Source: Kitasatospora phosalacinea (lineage in GTDB: Bacteria; Actinomycetota; Actinomycetes; Streptomycetales; Streptomycetaceae). Taken from it: a stretch of DNA of 64,000 nucleotides. Numbering within the stretch: position 1 is the stretch's first letter; each line of letters opens with the position of its first letter. Made by a program: the position numbers and the translations under genes. Below the pieces are notes generated by a model. The model was given only the letters and a program-made list of their open reading frames with translations, was not told the origin of the DNA and searched no databases. Location of the stretch: NCBI RefSeq assembly GCF_000716545.1, contig NZ_JNWZ01000017.1, forward strand, positions 95,858-159,857. The letters run 5' to 3'. Shown one piece after another: positions 1-8,928 of this stretch.

Positions 1-148
1 TCAGCGGCTGCCCGGTCAGGTGGGCGCCGAACACCGCCAGGCGCACCGGCGGAGCGGTCGGCGGCCGGGCGAGCGCGGCCGGCCGCTCCTCGGTGCGGGC
101 CGGGCCGACCAGCATCACGCCGAACGGCAGGCCGCCGACAGCCGGCGC
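1..148 (-). pseudogene. Allophanate hydrolase (AtzF-like) 3' fragment, 5' part missing
   Basis: On the minus strand one frame reads VGGLPFGVMLVGPA and then RLAVFGAHLTGQPL before running off the window. The first motif matches the end of the amidase domain of allophanate hydrolase (GLPFGV-L-P). The second matches the start of its C-terminal domain (VGAHLSG-PL). The rest of the amidase domain is not upstream: the sequence passes directly into an amino-acid permease in another frame. Allophanate hydrolase splits allophanate to ammonia and CO2 after urea carboxylase, and genes for it often sit beside an APC-type permease, which fits the neighbour. The junction is therefore either a real deletion that removed the permease end and most of the amidase, or a misassembly. 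The family call rests on about 45 residues. Confidence 0.55.
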
Positions 149-1178
149 CACCCCGGCAGCGCACCGTCGCGGGCCATCGAGAACACCATCCGGGCGCCCG
201 CCGTCTGCATCGCCAGGGTGCCCACGCACACCGCGACCGCGACGTCCGCGAGCAGCACCCGGCCCAGCCCGTCGCCCAGCCGGCTGGTCAGCACGTACAG
301 CAGTCCCTCCGCCGCCAGCCGCCCGTGGGTCAGGCTCGGGGCGGCCGGCACCCCGCCGAGCAGCAGCAGCCCGCCGCTCAGACCGGCGGCGGCCAGCGCG
401 GCCAGGATCGTCCGGGGCGCGGTCCGGCGCGGGGCCACGGTCTCCTCGGAGAGCTCGCCCGCGCTGTCGAAGCCGATCATCACGTACGCCGCGGTGAACG
501 CCCCCACCAGCAGCGCCCAACCGCCGCCGCCGTCCGGCGCGGTGCGCAGCAGCGCGCTCGCCGGCTGCTCGGCGTGGCCGAACAGCGCCGCCACGATCAG
601 CGCGATGCCGACGATCTCCGCCGTCACCCCGACGCCGTTGACCAGCGTCAGCACCCGGTTGTCGACGGCGTTGACGAGCGTGGTCAGCGCGATCAGCGCG
701 GCGCCGAGCAGGACGGCGTTCGCCGCGCCGCTCGCCGCGGCCGGGGAGGGGTCGCCGCCCAGCAGCTGGAAGCCCGGCCACAGGGCGGGCAGCACCACCT
801 GCAGCGCGAGGGCCGCCGCGGCCACCACCACGACCTGGCCCAGCACCATCAGCCAGCCGTGAACCACCCGTACACCGGGCCGGCCATCCGGCTCGCCCAC
901 TGGTAGATCGCGCCGGAGAACGGGTGGCGGGCGGCGAGTTCGGCGAAGCACGCGGCCACCAGCAACTGGCCGAGCAGCACGGCGGGCCAGGTCCAGGCGA
1001 AGGCGGGGCCGGCCGCGCCGTAGCCGAACGCGAAGAGCTGGAAGACCGTGGTGAGGACCGAGATGAAGGAGAAGCCGGCCGCGAACGAGCCGAACCGGCC
1101 GATGGTGCGGTGCAGTTGCTGGGGGTAGCCGACTGCCCCGGTGGCGACCGGGAGGGCGGGCGTCGTGCTGGTGGTCAT
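149..1178 (-). pseudogene. APC-family amino-acid permease, frameshifted and truncated
   Basis: The frame starts at ATG 1178 (MTTSTTPALP) and contains amphipathic and membrane segments such as FSFISVLTTVFQLFAF and the APC signature FSGAIYQWASRMAGPVYGW. It stops at 849. The protein continues in another frame from about 855 (LMVLGQVVVVAAAALALQ, then VGAFTAAYVMIGFDSAGELS) to RMVFSMARDGALPGWR near 150. Adding one C to the CCG at 857-859 restores TGWLMVLGQ, so this is a one-base deletion in a C run. About the first 330 residues of a family protein of roughly 500 are present. The 3' end is replaced by allophanate hydrolase sequence. It resembles the permeases found beside urea carboxylase and allophanate hydrolase genes. 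A possible RBS (GCGGAAGG) precedes the start. The frameshift may be a sequencing error; the missing 3' end is a separate defect. Confidence 0.75.
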
Positions 1179-1202
1179 GGGGTACCGGCCTTCCGCAGGC
1201 TT

Positions 1203-1222
1203 TTTCTGTCGGGTGACAGAAA
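1203..1222 (-). promoter_or_regulatory. Inverted repeat upstream of the permease, possible GlnR box
   Basis: TTTCTGTC and GACAGAAA form an 8-bp perfect inverted repeat around GGGT, 25-45 bases upstream of the permease ATG. Read toward the permease it gives GTCAC-N6-GAAAA, close to the streptomycete GlnR box (GTnAC-N6-GaAAC). Nitrogen control would suit a urea/allophanate locus, but this is pattern matching on a single site. It could equally be an operator for another dimeric repressor. Confidence 0.35.
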
Positions 1223-1318
1223 TTAGGGCGCCGCGGATTCCCGGGTGTTGCCCGGGAGTTGCCCGGTGGTTGCCGTCTCCTCACGCCGGCCCTCCGGCGG
1301 GCGAGGTGGGCCCGACCG

Positions 1319-3151
1319 CTACACCAGGCTGTCCTTCCACGTCCGGTGCAGGGTGGCGAAGCGGCCCTCGCCGGCGATCAGGGCGGCGGGGGTGCCGTCC
1401 TCGACGACGCGGCCCCGGTCCATGACGAGGACGCGGTCGGCGATCTCCACGGTGGACAGGCGGTGGGCGATGATCACCGCGGTGCGGCCGGCCAGGACCG
1501 TCCGCATGGCGTGCTGGACGGCCTGCTCGCCGGGGACGTCGAGCGAGGAGGTGGCCTCGTCGAGGATCAGCACGGCCGGGTCGGCGAGCAGGGCGCGGGC
1601 GAAGGCCACCAGCTGGCGCTGGCCGGCGGAGATCCGGCCGCCGCGCTTGCGGACGTCGGTGTCGTAGCCGTCGGGGAGGGCGGCGATGAACGCGTGGGCG
1701 CCGATCGCCCGGGCCGCGGCCTCGATCTCGGCGCGGGTGGCGTCGGGCTTGCCGACGGCGATGTTCTCGGCGACCGTCCCGGAGAACAGGAAGGACTCCT
1801 GGGTCACCATCACCACGTTGGCCCGCAGGTCGGCGGTGGACAGCTCGCGCAGGTCGACCCCGTCGAGCGTGACGGAGCCGGCGGTCGGGTCGTAGAACCG
1901 GGCGAGCAGTTTGGCCAGCGTCGACTTGCCGGCGCCGGTCGCGCCGACCACGGCGGTGGTCCGCCCGGCGGGCAGCCGCAGGTCGAACGGGGGGAGGACC
2001 TGCTCGCCGTCGGCGTAGCCGAAGGCGGCGGCGCGGAAGACCACCTCGCGGCCCTTGCCGGCGGCGGCGGGCAGCTCGGCGGGCTCGGCGGGCTCGGGCA
2101 CCGACGGCTCGTGGGCGAGCAGGCCGGAGATCTTCTCCAGCGCGGCGGCCGCGGACTGGTAGCTGTTGAGGAACATCGCCAGCTGGTCGATCGGGTCGTA
2201 CAGCCGGCGCAGGTAGAGCACGAAGGCGGTGAGCACGCCGAGTTCGAGGCTGCCGTCGGTGACCAGGAAGGCGCCGAGGACGACCACGCCGGTGATCCAC
2301 GCGTTGGCCGTCAGCCGGGACAGGAAGACGTACCTGGCCATCTCCAGCAGGCCGTCCGCGGTGGCGGTGGCGGACTGCCGGTTGACGGCGCCGAACGCCT
2401 CGTCGTTGGCGGCCTCGCGGCGGAACGCCTGCACCGGGCGGATGCCGTTCATGGTCTCGGTGAAGCGGACGATCAGCCCGGCGCTGACCGTGCGGGAGCG
2501 GCGGTAGACCTGCTGGGAGCGGCGCCGGAAGGACCTGATGACCAGGTACATCGGCAGGAAGGAGGCCAGCGCGGCCAGGCCCAGGCGCCAGTCGACGACC
2601 ACCAGCACGACGGTGATGTAACCGACCGACAGGCAGACCATCAGCAGCTCCTGCAGGCCCTCGGAGAGCAGCTCGCGCAGGGTGTCCACGTCTCCGGTGG
2701 CGCGGGAGATGATCCGGCCGGAGGTGTAGCGCTCGTGGAAGTCGAGGCTGAGCCGCTGGGCGTGCCGGAAGATCCGGCCGCGCAGCTCCAGCAGGACGTC
2801 CTGGTTGATCCGGGCGGCGAGCCGGATGAACGCCCGCTGCAGCAGCGTCGCGGCCAGCGCGCAGCCGAGGTACGCGGCGGTGACGGCGACCAGCGGCCCC
2901 CAGTCGTGCCCGCGCAGCGCCGGGACGCCCCGGTCGATGGCGTAGGCGACCAGCAGCGGGCCGGTCTGCAGCGCGGCCTGCTGGAGCAGGACGGCCAGCA
3001 CCGCGACGGCGATCCGGCGGCGGTGCGGGGCGAGCAGCGAGCCGAGCAGGGCGCGCGGGGCGCCGGGCGGGACGGGGATGTCCTGGTTGTCGGCGGCCGG
3101 GGGGAGGAGGTCGTCCTCCTCGGTGACGGGTTCGGCGACGGCGGTGGTCAT
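1319..3151 (-). CDS. ABC exporter half-transporter, subunit 2 (canonical Walker B)
   Basis: A 610-residue fused membrane and ATPase protein of the multidrug/lipid exporter type. The first ~330 residues carry about six membrane segments, and the ATPase domain follows. Walker A is GATGAGKSTL (about residue 403), the signature is the unusual ISAGQRQ (about 507), Walker B is VLILDEATSSLD with the catalytic glutamate, and the switch histidine is in IIAHRLSTV. The start ATG overlaps the stop of the upstream transporter gene (ATGA, 3148-3151), so the two are translationally coupled and probably form a heterodimer. The degenerate signature fits pairing with the altered Walker B of the partner. The substrate cannot be read from the sequence. 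Confidence 0.93.
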   Translation of the reverse strand: MTTAVAEPVTEEDDLLPPAADNQDIPVPPGAPRALLGSLLAPHRRRIAVAVLAVLLQQAALQTGPLLVAYAIDRGVPALRGHDWGPLVAVTAAYLGCALAATLLQRAFIRLAARINQDVLLELRGRIFRHAQRLSLDFHERYTSGRIISRATGDVDTLRELLSEGLQELLMVCLSVGYITVVLVVVDWRLGLAALASFLPMYLVIRSFRRRSQQVYRRSRTVSAGLIVRFTETMNGIRPVQAFRREAANDEAFGAVNRQSATATADGLLEMARYVFLSRLTANAWITGVVVLGAFLVTDGSLELGVLTAFVLYLRRLYDPIDQLAMFLNSYQSAAAALEKISGLLAHEPSVPEPAEPAELPAAAGKGREVVFRAAAFGYADGEQVLPPFDLRLPAGRTTAVVGATGAGKSTLAKLLARFYDPTAGSVTLDGVDLRELSTADLRANVVMVTQESFLFSGTVAENIAVGKPDATRAEIEAAARAIGAHAFIAALPDGYDTDVRKRGGRISAGQRQLVAFARALLADPAVLILDEATSSLDVPGEQAVQHAMRTVLAGRTAVIIAHRLSTVEIADRVLVMDRGRVVEDGTPAALIAGEGRFATLHRTWKDSLV

Positions 3152-5022
3152 CGGGCCAGCGCCCCTTCCAGCTCGGGCTCGCCGGACATCAGGGCCCGGT
3201 AGGCGGGACAGGAGCGCAGCAGCTCCTGGTGGGTGCCGACGGCGGCGATCCGCCCGTCGGCGAGCAGCGCGACCCGGTCGGCGAGCAGCACCGTGGACGG
3301 GCGGTGCGCGACGACCAGGGCGGTGGTGCCGGACAGGACCTCCCGCAGGGCGCGCTCGACCAGCGCCTCGGTGTGCACGTCGAGCGCGGAGAGCGGGTCG
3401 TCCAGGACCAGGAAGCGGGGCTCGCCGACCACGGCGCGGGCCAGCGCGAGGCGCTGGCGCTGGCCGCCGGACAGGCTCAGGCCCTGCTCGCCGACCTCGG
3501 TGTCCAGGCCGGCGGGGAGCTTGTCGACGAAGCCGGCCTGCGCGGTGGCGAGGGCGGCGGCGACCTGCTCGGGGGTGGCGTCGGGGGCGCCCATCAGGAC
3601 GTTCTCCGCGACGGTGGCGGAGAACAGCGTCGGGTCCTCGAAGGCGACGGCGACCTGGCGGCGCAGCTCGGCGCGCGGTACGTCCCGGATGTCGGTGCCG
3701 TCCAGGGTGATCGACCCGGCGGTGGGCTCGTACAGGCGGGGGAGCAGCGCGGTGAGCGTGGTCTTGCCGCTGCCGGTGGCGCCGACCAGGGCGAGCGTCT
3801 CGCCGGGGCGGACGTGCAGGTCGACGCCGGCCAGCAGGTCGGGGGAGCCCTCCGGCGCGTCCGGGTAGCGGAAGCGGACGCCGGTGAAGCGGATGCCGAG
3901 GTCGGCGGAGGGGGCGCGGCCGGACGGGGGGTCGACGGGCTCCGGCTCGTCCATCACCTCGAAGTAGCGGTTGGCGGCGCTGGCGGCCTCGGCGGCGAAG
4001 CCGAGCAGCCAGCCGATCGACTCGACCGGCCAGCGCAGCGCCATCGCGGTGGACAGGAAGGCGACCAGGGTGCCGACCGAGAGCTGGTCGTGGGCGACCA
4101 GGACGGCGCCGGCGGCCAGCACGCCGCCCAGCGCCAGTTCGGGCAGGCCGACGATGACCGCCCACAGGTCGCCCAGCAGGCCGGCCTTGCGCAGCTCGGT
4201 CTCGCGCAGGGCGGCGCTGCGGTCGCGGAACTCCTCGGCCATGGTGCGGTGCCGGCCGAAGGCCTTGAGGATCCGGATGCCGAGCACCGACTCCTCGACC
4301 ACGGTCGCCAGGTCACCGTTCTGGTCCTGGGCGAGCCGGGAGGCGGCCGAGTACCCGGCCTCGAAGCGGCGGGTGAAGAACATCAGCGGGATCGCCGGGA
4401 GCAGGGTGATCAGGGCGAGCCGCCAGTCCAGCACGAACATCAGCGCGGTGCCGGTCAGGAAGACCGTGGAGTTGACCACCAGGAAGACCAGCGGGAAGGC
4501 CAAGAACAGCCGCAGCACGAACAGGTCCGAGGTGGCCCGGGAGAGCAGCTGGCCGGAGGGCCAGCGGTCGTGGAAGGAGATCGGCAGCCGCTGCAGCTTG
4601 GCGAACAGCTCGCCGCGCAGCCTGGTCTCGACCCGGGCGAGCGGGCGGGCCACGATCACCCGGCGGACGCCGAACAGGACGGCCTCGGCGACGCCGAGCA
4701 GCAGCAGGGCGCCGGCCAGCGGCCACAGGCCGGACAGGTCGCGGTGGGCGACCGGGCCGTCGACGATCCGGCGCAGCACGACCGGGACGGCCAGCACGCT
4801 GAGCGAGGCGATCCCGGCGGCCGTCATCGAGCCGAGGATCCGCCAGCGGGCCTCGCGCGCGTAGGGCCACAGGCGCAGCAGCGAGCGCACCGCGGACCGG
4901 GGTGCCGGTACGGGTGAACCTGTCGGGCCGCCTGTTGACGGGGTGTTCGGATCCGCGGGGGTGGGCGGAGCTGAGGTCTGGTTCTCGGCCATCGCCGAGA
5001 GGGTAGGCCGTGCCGCTGACAT
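3148..5022 (-). CDS. ABC exporter half-transporter, subunit 1 (degenerate catalytic site)
   Basis: A 624-residue half-transporter with an N-terminal proline-rich cytoplasmic tail, six predicted membrane segments and a C-terminal ATPase. Walker A is GATGSGKTTL (about residue 414) and the signature is canonical LSGGQRQ. Walker B ends in LDD (about 541) instead of LDE, so the catalytic glutamate is aspartate. The next gene overlaps by 4 bases and has the complementary defect (ISAGQ signature, intact LDE). That is the usual asymmetry of heterodimeric exporters. ATG 5022 is taken as the start; ATG 4992 (MAENQ) is a possible alternative. The exported compound is unknown. Confidence 0.92.
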   Translation of the reverse strand: MSAARPTLSAMAENQTSAPPTPADPNTPSTGGPTGSPVPAPRSAVRSLLRLWPYAREARWRILGSMTAAGIASLSVLAVPVVLRRIVDGPVAHRDLSGLWPLAGALLLLGVAEAVLFGVRRVIVARPLARVETRLRGELFAKLQRLPISFHDRWPSGQLLSRATSDLFVLRLFLAFPLVFLVVNSTVFLTGTALMFVLDWRLALITLLPAIPLMFFTRRFEAGYSAASRLAQDQNGDLATVVEESVLGIRILKAFGRHRTMAEEFRDRSAALRETELRKAGLLGDLWAVIVGLPELALGGVLAAGAVLVAHDQLSVGTLVAFLSTAMALRWPVESIGWLLGFAAEAASAANRYFEVMDEPEPVDPPSGRAPSADLGIRFTGVRFRYPDAPEGSPDLLAGVDLHVRPGETLALVGATGSGKTTLTALLPRLYEPTAGSITLDGTDIRDVPRAELRRQVAVAFEDPTLFSATVAENVLMGAPDATPEQVAAALATAQAGFVDKLPAGLDTEVGEQGLSLSGGQRQRLALARAVVGEPRFLVLDDPLSALDVHTEALVERALREVLSGTTALVVAHRPSTVLLADRVALLADGRIAAVGTHQELLRSCPAYRALMSGEPELEGALAR

Positions 5023-5067
5023 TTCTCACCCGGTTTTTTGCCCCTGTCGGCGGGAACCGGCCAGGCC

Positions 5068-5103
5068 GGGTGCGCCGGGTGCGCCGGGTGCGCCGGGTGC
5101 GCC
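5068..5103. repeat. 9-bp tandem repeat, four copies
   Basis: Four head-to-tail copies of GGGTGCGCC lie between the ABC exporter start and the end of glgX. The tract is non-coding on current calls. Repeats of this kind expand and contract by slippage, so copy number may vary between strains. No function is implied. Confidence 0.8.
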
Positions 5104-5160
5104 GGAGAACGCCGAGGCCGGCCGCCCGGTGCCCTGAACGCCCCGCCGGGCCCCGCGCGT

Positions 5161-7362
5161 TCACCCCGCCGTCAGCAGCACCGCCGAACGGCCGGTCAGC
5201 AGCACCTCCGTCACCGGCGCCGCGTCCGGCTCGCCGGCCAGCGCGGTGTCCAGCACCGGGACGTGCGGCGCGGGCAGGGTGAAGCGCCGGGGCTCGGCGG
5301 CGGCGTTCAGCAGCAGCAGGAAGTCGGCGTCCCGCACCTCGCGGCCCCGTTCGTCGCGCTCGGAGATCGCGCCGCCCGACAGCCGCATCGCCAGCGCCTG
5401 CCCCGGCGAGAACCAGTCCCCGTCCGTCATCTCCCGGCCCGCCGGGGTCAGCCAGGTCAAGTCCCGCTGACCGTCCGGCCCGGCCGGGCGGCCGGAGAAG
5501 AACGCCCGCTGCCGCAGCACCGGGTGCGCCCGGCGCAGGTGCACCAGCTTGGCGGTCAGCTCGGCCAGCGAGCGCCAGTCCGGGTCGTCCAGCAGTGACC
5601 AGTCCAGCCAGCTCGTCGCGTTGTCCTGGCAGTACGCGTTGTTGTTGCCGCCCTGGGTGCGCCCCATCTCGTCGCCCGCGGTCAGCATCGGCACCCCGCT
5701 GGAGAGCAGCAGCGTGGTCAGCAGGTTGCGCAGCTGGCGCACCCGCAGCGAGCGGACCGCCGGGTCGTCGCTGTCGCCCTCCGCGCCGTGGTTCCACGAG
5801 CGGTTGTCGTCCGTGCCGTCCCGGTTGTCCTCGCCGTTGGCCCCGTTGTGCTTGCGGTCGTAGCTGACCAGGTCGCGCAGGGTGAAGCCGTCGTGCGCGG
5901 TGACGAAGTTGACCGAGGCGTACGGGCGGCGGCCGCCGCGCTGGTACAGGTCGGAGGAGCCGGACAGCCTGGTCGCCAGCTCCCGCACGTCCGGCCGGGC
6001 GCCGCGCCAGAAGTCCCGGACGGTGTCCCGGTAGTGGTCGTTCCACTCGCCCCACAGCGGCGGGAAGCCGCCCACCTGGTAGCCGCCCGGGCCGACGTCC
6101 CACGGCTCGGCGATCAGCTTGACCCGGCTGAGCAGCGGGTCCTGCGAGACGGCGGCCAGGAACGGGTGCTCCATCTCCACGCCGTCCCCGCCGCGGGCCA
6201 GCGCGGCCGCCAGGTCGAACCGGAAGCCGTCCACGCCCATCTCGGCGACCCAGTACCGCAGCGAGTCGGTGATCAGCCGGATCACCTGCGGGCGGCGGGT
6301 GTCCAGCGTGTTGCCGCAGCCGGTGTAGTCGGCGTAGCCGCGGCGGGAGCGGTCCGGCCGGTAGTAGCCGGCGTTGTCGATGCCGCGGAAGGACAGCGTC
6401 GGGCCCATCACGCCCTGCTCGGCGGTGTGGTTGTAGACCACGTCGAGGATCACCTCGATGCCCGCCGCGTGCAGCGCCCGCACCATCCGCTTGAACTCGC
6501 CGACCTGCTGGCCCCGGCTGCCGCTCGCCGAGTAGCCGGCGTGCGGGGCGAAGAAGCCGAGCGTGTTGTAGCCCCAGTAGTTGACCAGGCCGCGCGCCTG
6601 CAGGTGGTCCTCGCTGACGTGGTGGTGCACCGGCAGCAGCTCCACCGCCGTCACCCCCAGCCGCGTCAGGTGCGCGAGGGCCGCCGGGTGCGCCAGCCCC
6701 GCGTAGGTGCCGCGCAGTTCGGGCGGCACCTCGGGGTGGCGCATCGTGAAGCCGCGCACGTGCAGCTCGTACAGCACCGTCTCGGCCCACGGGGTCTTCG
6801 GCCGCTGGTCGTCGTACCAGTCGTCGGCGTCGTCCACCACCACGGCCTTGGGCACGTACGGCGCGGAGTCCCGGTCGTCCCGGACGGTGTCCGCCACGTC
6901 CCGCTCGGGCCAGTTGCGCACGGCCCCGCAGGTCGCGTCGTGGGCGGTGTAGGCGCCGTCGATCGCCCGGGCGTACGGGTCGAGCAGCAGTTTGGCGGGA
7001 TTGTGCCGGACGCCGGTCCACGGGTCCCACCGGCCGTGGACGCGGAAGCCGTAGCGGGTGCCGGGCAGCACGCCCGGCAGGTAGCCGTGCCAGGTCTGGT
7101 ACGTCTGCTCGGACAGCCGGTGCCGGCTCTCCCGGCCGCGCTCGTCGAACAGGCACAGGTCGACCGCCTCGGCGCCCGGTGCCCAGAGCGCGAAGTTGGT
7201 GCCCCGGCCGCCGTCCGGGTCGGTGCGGAACCGGGCGCCCAGCGGCTGCCAGCTGCCCGGCCAGGGCGGGGCGGCCTCGGGCCGGGGCGCCGAGCCGTTC
7301 CACCGGGCGGCCGACCGCGCCTCCCGGGCCGTGCCCGCACTCAGCTCCTGCCACGCCGTCAT
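5161..7362 (-). CDS. glgX: Glycogen debranching enzyme GlgX
   Basis: A 733-residue GH13 enzyme, close to the usual GlgX length of ~700. It hydrolyses alpha-1,6 branches of glycogen limit dextrins in the cytoplasm. An N-terminal CBM48-like region (GTNFALWAPGAEAVDLCLFD) is followed by the (beta/alpha)8 barrel with the family regions DVVYNHT, DGFRFD (nucleophile Asp), AEPWD (acid/base Glu) and VTAHDGFTL. The start at ATG 7362 (MTAWQELSAG) is preceded by GGGAGGGT. A longer open frame to 7458 has no comparable RBS. It is a single gene transcribed away from the L,D-transpeptidase cluster. Trehalose synthesis through TreX is an alternative role for close homologues. Confidence 0.93.
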   Translation of the reverse strand: MTAWQELSAGTAREARSAARWNGSAPRPEAAPPWPGSWQPLGARFRTDPDGGRGTNFALWAPGAEAVDLCLFDERGRESRHRLSEQTYQTWHGYLPGVLPGTRYGFRVHGRWDPWTGVRHNPAKLLLDPYARAIDGAYTAHDATCGAVRNWPERDVADTVRDDRDSAPYVPKAVVVDDADDWYDDQRPKTPWAETVLYELHVRGFTMRHPEVPPELRGTYAGLAHPAALAHLTRLGVTAVELLPVHHHVSEDHLQARGLVNYWGYNTLGFFAPHAGYSASGSRGQQVGEFKRMVRALHAAGIEVILDVVYNHTAEQGVMGPTLSFRGIDNAGYYRPDRSRRGYADYTGCGNTLDTRRPQVIRLITDSLRYWVAEMGVDGFRFDLAAALARGGDGVEMEHPFLAAVSQDPLLSRVKLIAEPWDVGPGGYQVGGFPPLWGEWNDHYRDTVRDFWRGARPDVRELATRLSGSSDLYQRGGRRPYASVNFVTAHDGFTLRDLVSYDRKHNGANGEDNRDGTDDNRSWNHGAEGDSDDPAVRSLRVRQLRNLLTTLLLSSGVPMLTAGDEMGRTQGGNNNAYCQDNATSWLDWSLLDDPDWRSLAELTAKLVHLRRAHPVLRQRAFFSGRPAGPDGQRDLTWLTPAGREMTDGDWFSPGQALAMRLSGGAISERDERGREVRDADFLLLLNAAAEPRRFTLPAPHVPVLDTALAGEPDAAPVTEVLLTGRSAVLLTAG

Positions 7363-7507
7363 GGCGACCCTCCCAGCGATCCGGGGGCCCGTCCCCGTTC
7401 TTCCGGTTGTTCCCTGTCCGACGGCCCTCGTCACCCCAGGTCGGGCGGTGTGACGCACCGTGATCGATCATGTGCCCAGCGGAGCCGGGTGCGGAAACCA
7501 TTCGGCC

Positions 7508-7542
7508 GTGTCCGGTGAGTGGAATCGATCGTTGTGTCCGGT
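7508..7542 (+). promoter_or_regulatory. Repeated GTGTCCGGT element upstream of the first L,D-transpeptidase
   Basis: GTGTCCGGT occurs at 7508-7516 and again at 7534-7542, each preceded by a GGAA motif (7493 and 7521). This lies in the 214-bp divergent gap between glgX and the first L,D-transpeptidase gene. Spaced GGAA boxes resemble -35 elements of ECF sigma factors such as cell-envelope sigma-E, but the -10 parts and spacing do not match well. It is a candidate control region only. Confidence 0.25.
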
Positions 7543-7576
7543 ATCGGGTGGTAGCTGACGAACGCGGGAGGACGGC

Positions 7577-8761
7577 ATGCGTGCCGCGGGACGGCTCTGG
7601 GCACGGCCGGCGGCCGCCGTCGCCCTGGTGCTGCTGGCCGGCTGCTCGGGCGGCGGCGGCCCGAACGGCGACGCGGCCCCGGCGGGCTCCCGGGCCCAGC
7701 TGTCGGTGGAGCCCGGCGACGGCGCGCAGGACGTCCCGGTGGACGGCCGGGTCGCGGTCTCGGTGGCCGGCGGGCGGCTGCTGACCGTCCGGCTCGCCGA
7801 CGACCGGGGCGCGCCGGTGCCCGGCACGCTCAGCGCCGACCGCACCGGCTGGACGGCCGACCGCCGGCTGGCCACCGCCACCGCGTACACCCTGGACGCG
7901 GTCGCCGAGGACGGCGCCGGGCTGCGCGCCGCCCAGCACGCCGGCTTCACCACCGCCGCCCCCGCGCACACCTTCGTCGGCTTCTTCACCCCCGAGGACG
8001 GCTCCACCGTCGGCGTCGGCATGCCCGTCTCGCTGCGCTTCTCGCGCCCGATCGAGAACCGGGCCGCGGTCGAGCGGGCCGTCGCGGTCGTCTCCGACCC
8101 GCCGCTGGAGATCGCGCCGCACTGGTTCGGCGACCGGCGGCTGGACTTCCGCCCCCGGGAGTACTGGCCGGCCGGCACGAAGGTCACCCTGCTGCTGCGG
8201 CTCAAGGACGTCGAGGGCGCGCCCGGCCACCTCGGCACCCAGGACAAGGACGTGCACTTCACCGTCGGCCGCTCGCTGGTGGCCGCCGTCGACCTGGACG
8301 CCCACACCATGACGGTCCGCCAGGACGGCCGGGTGCTGCGCACCCTGCCGGTCAGCGGCGGCAGCCCCGAGCACTCCACCTACCTGGGCGCCATGGTGGT
8401 CTCCGAGCGCTTCGAGGAGACCAGGATGAACTCGCAGACGGTCGGGCTCGGCGACGAGTACGACATCAAGGACGTCCCGCACGCGCTGCGGCTGACCGCC
8501 TCCGGCACCTTCGTGCACGGCAACTACTGGAGCGACCGGGCGGTCTTCGGCGCCGCCAACACCAGCCACGGCTGCATCGGCCTGCCCGACGCCAAGGGCG
8601 GCTCGGACGGCTCCCCGGCCGGCTGGCTCTACCGGCACACCATGGTCGGCGACGTGGTGGAGGTGCGCGGCTCCCGCGGCGAGCGGGTCGCCCCCGACAA
8701 CGGCCTCTCCGACTGGAACCTCGACTGGGCGCGCTGGAGGGCGGGCGGCGCGGTTCACTGA
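7577..8761 (+). CDS. L,D-transpeptidase lipoprotein, copy 1
   Basis: A 394-residue exported lipoprotein. The N-terminus is a lipoprotein signal ending LLAGCSGGGG. Two Ig-like domains follow (one ending AGFTTAAPAHTF, the second with GVGMPVSLRFSRPI). The YkuD catalytic domain has HGNYW and SHGCIGL, with catalytic Cys at about residue 333. Such enzymes make 3-3 crosslinks in peptidoglycan on the outer membrane face, and the domain order matches mycobacterial LdtMt2. An RBS (GGGAGGA) precedes ATG 7577. It is the most divergent of three tandem homologues and lacks the TSDNIADNG stretch of the other two. It may act on a different substrate or in a different growth phase. Confidence 0.92.
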   Translation: MRAAGRLWARPAAAVALVLLAGCSGGGGPNGDAAPAGSRAQLSVEPGDGAQDVPVDGRVAVSVAGGRLLTVRLADDRGAPVPGTLSADRTGWTADRRLATATAYTLDAVAEDGAGLRAAQHAGFTTAAPAHTFVGFFTPEDGSTVGVGMPVSLRFSRPIENRAAVERAVAVVSDPPLEIAPHWFGDRRLDFRPREYWPAGTKVTLLLRLKDVEGAPGHLGTQDKDVHFTVGRSLVAAVDLDAHTMTVRQDGRVLRTLPVSGGSPEHSTYLGAMVVSERFEETRMNSQTVGLGDEYDIKDVPHALRLTASGTFVHGNYWSDRAVFGAANTSHGCIGLPDAKGGSDGSPAGWLYRHTMVGDVVEVRGSRGERVAPDNGLSDWNLDWARWRAGGAVH

Positions 8762-8928
8762 ACCGGCACCCGGCTCCCGCCGGACCTTCACCCGACCGGG
8801 CCGGTTATCCTGACCGCGCGCGACCGGAACCCCGTCCGAACGGGGCCCGGACCGCGGGCGGCCCGGCGTGACGGATACCGGGCGCCGGCACGGGTATTCG
8901 CCGGGAGTACCGGGAGGGGAGCAGCGCG

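Noticed and set aside
4313..8791. Open frame of about 1490 codons on the minus strand across the ABC exporter, glgX and the first L,D-transpeptidase
   Set aside because: It overlaps real genes on both strands, is Ala/Arg/Gly/Pro-rich and has no domain. Long empty frames are common at this GC content.
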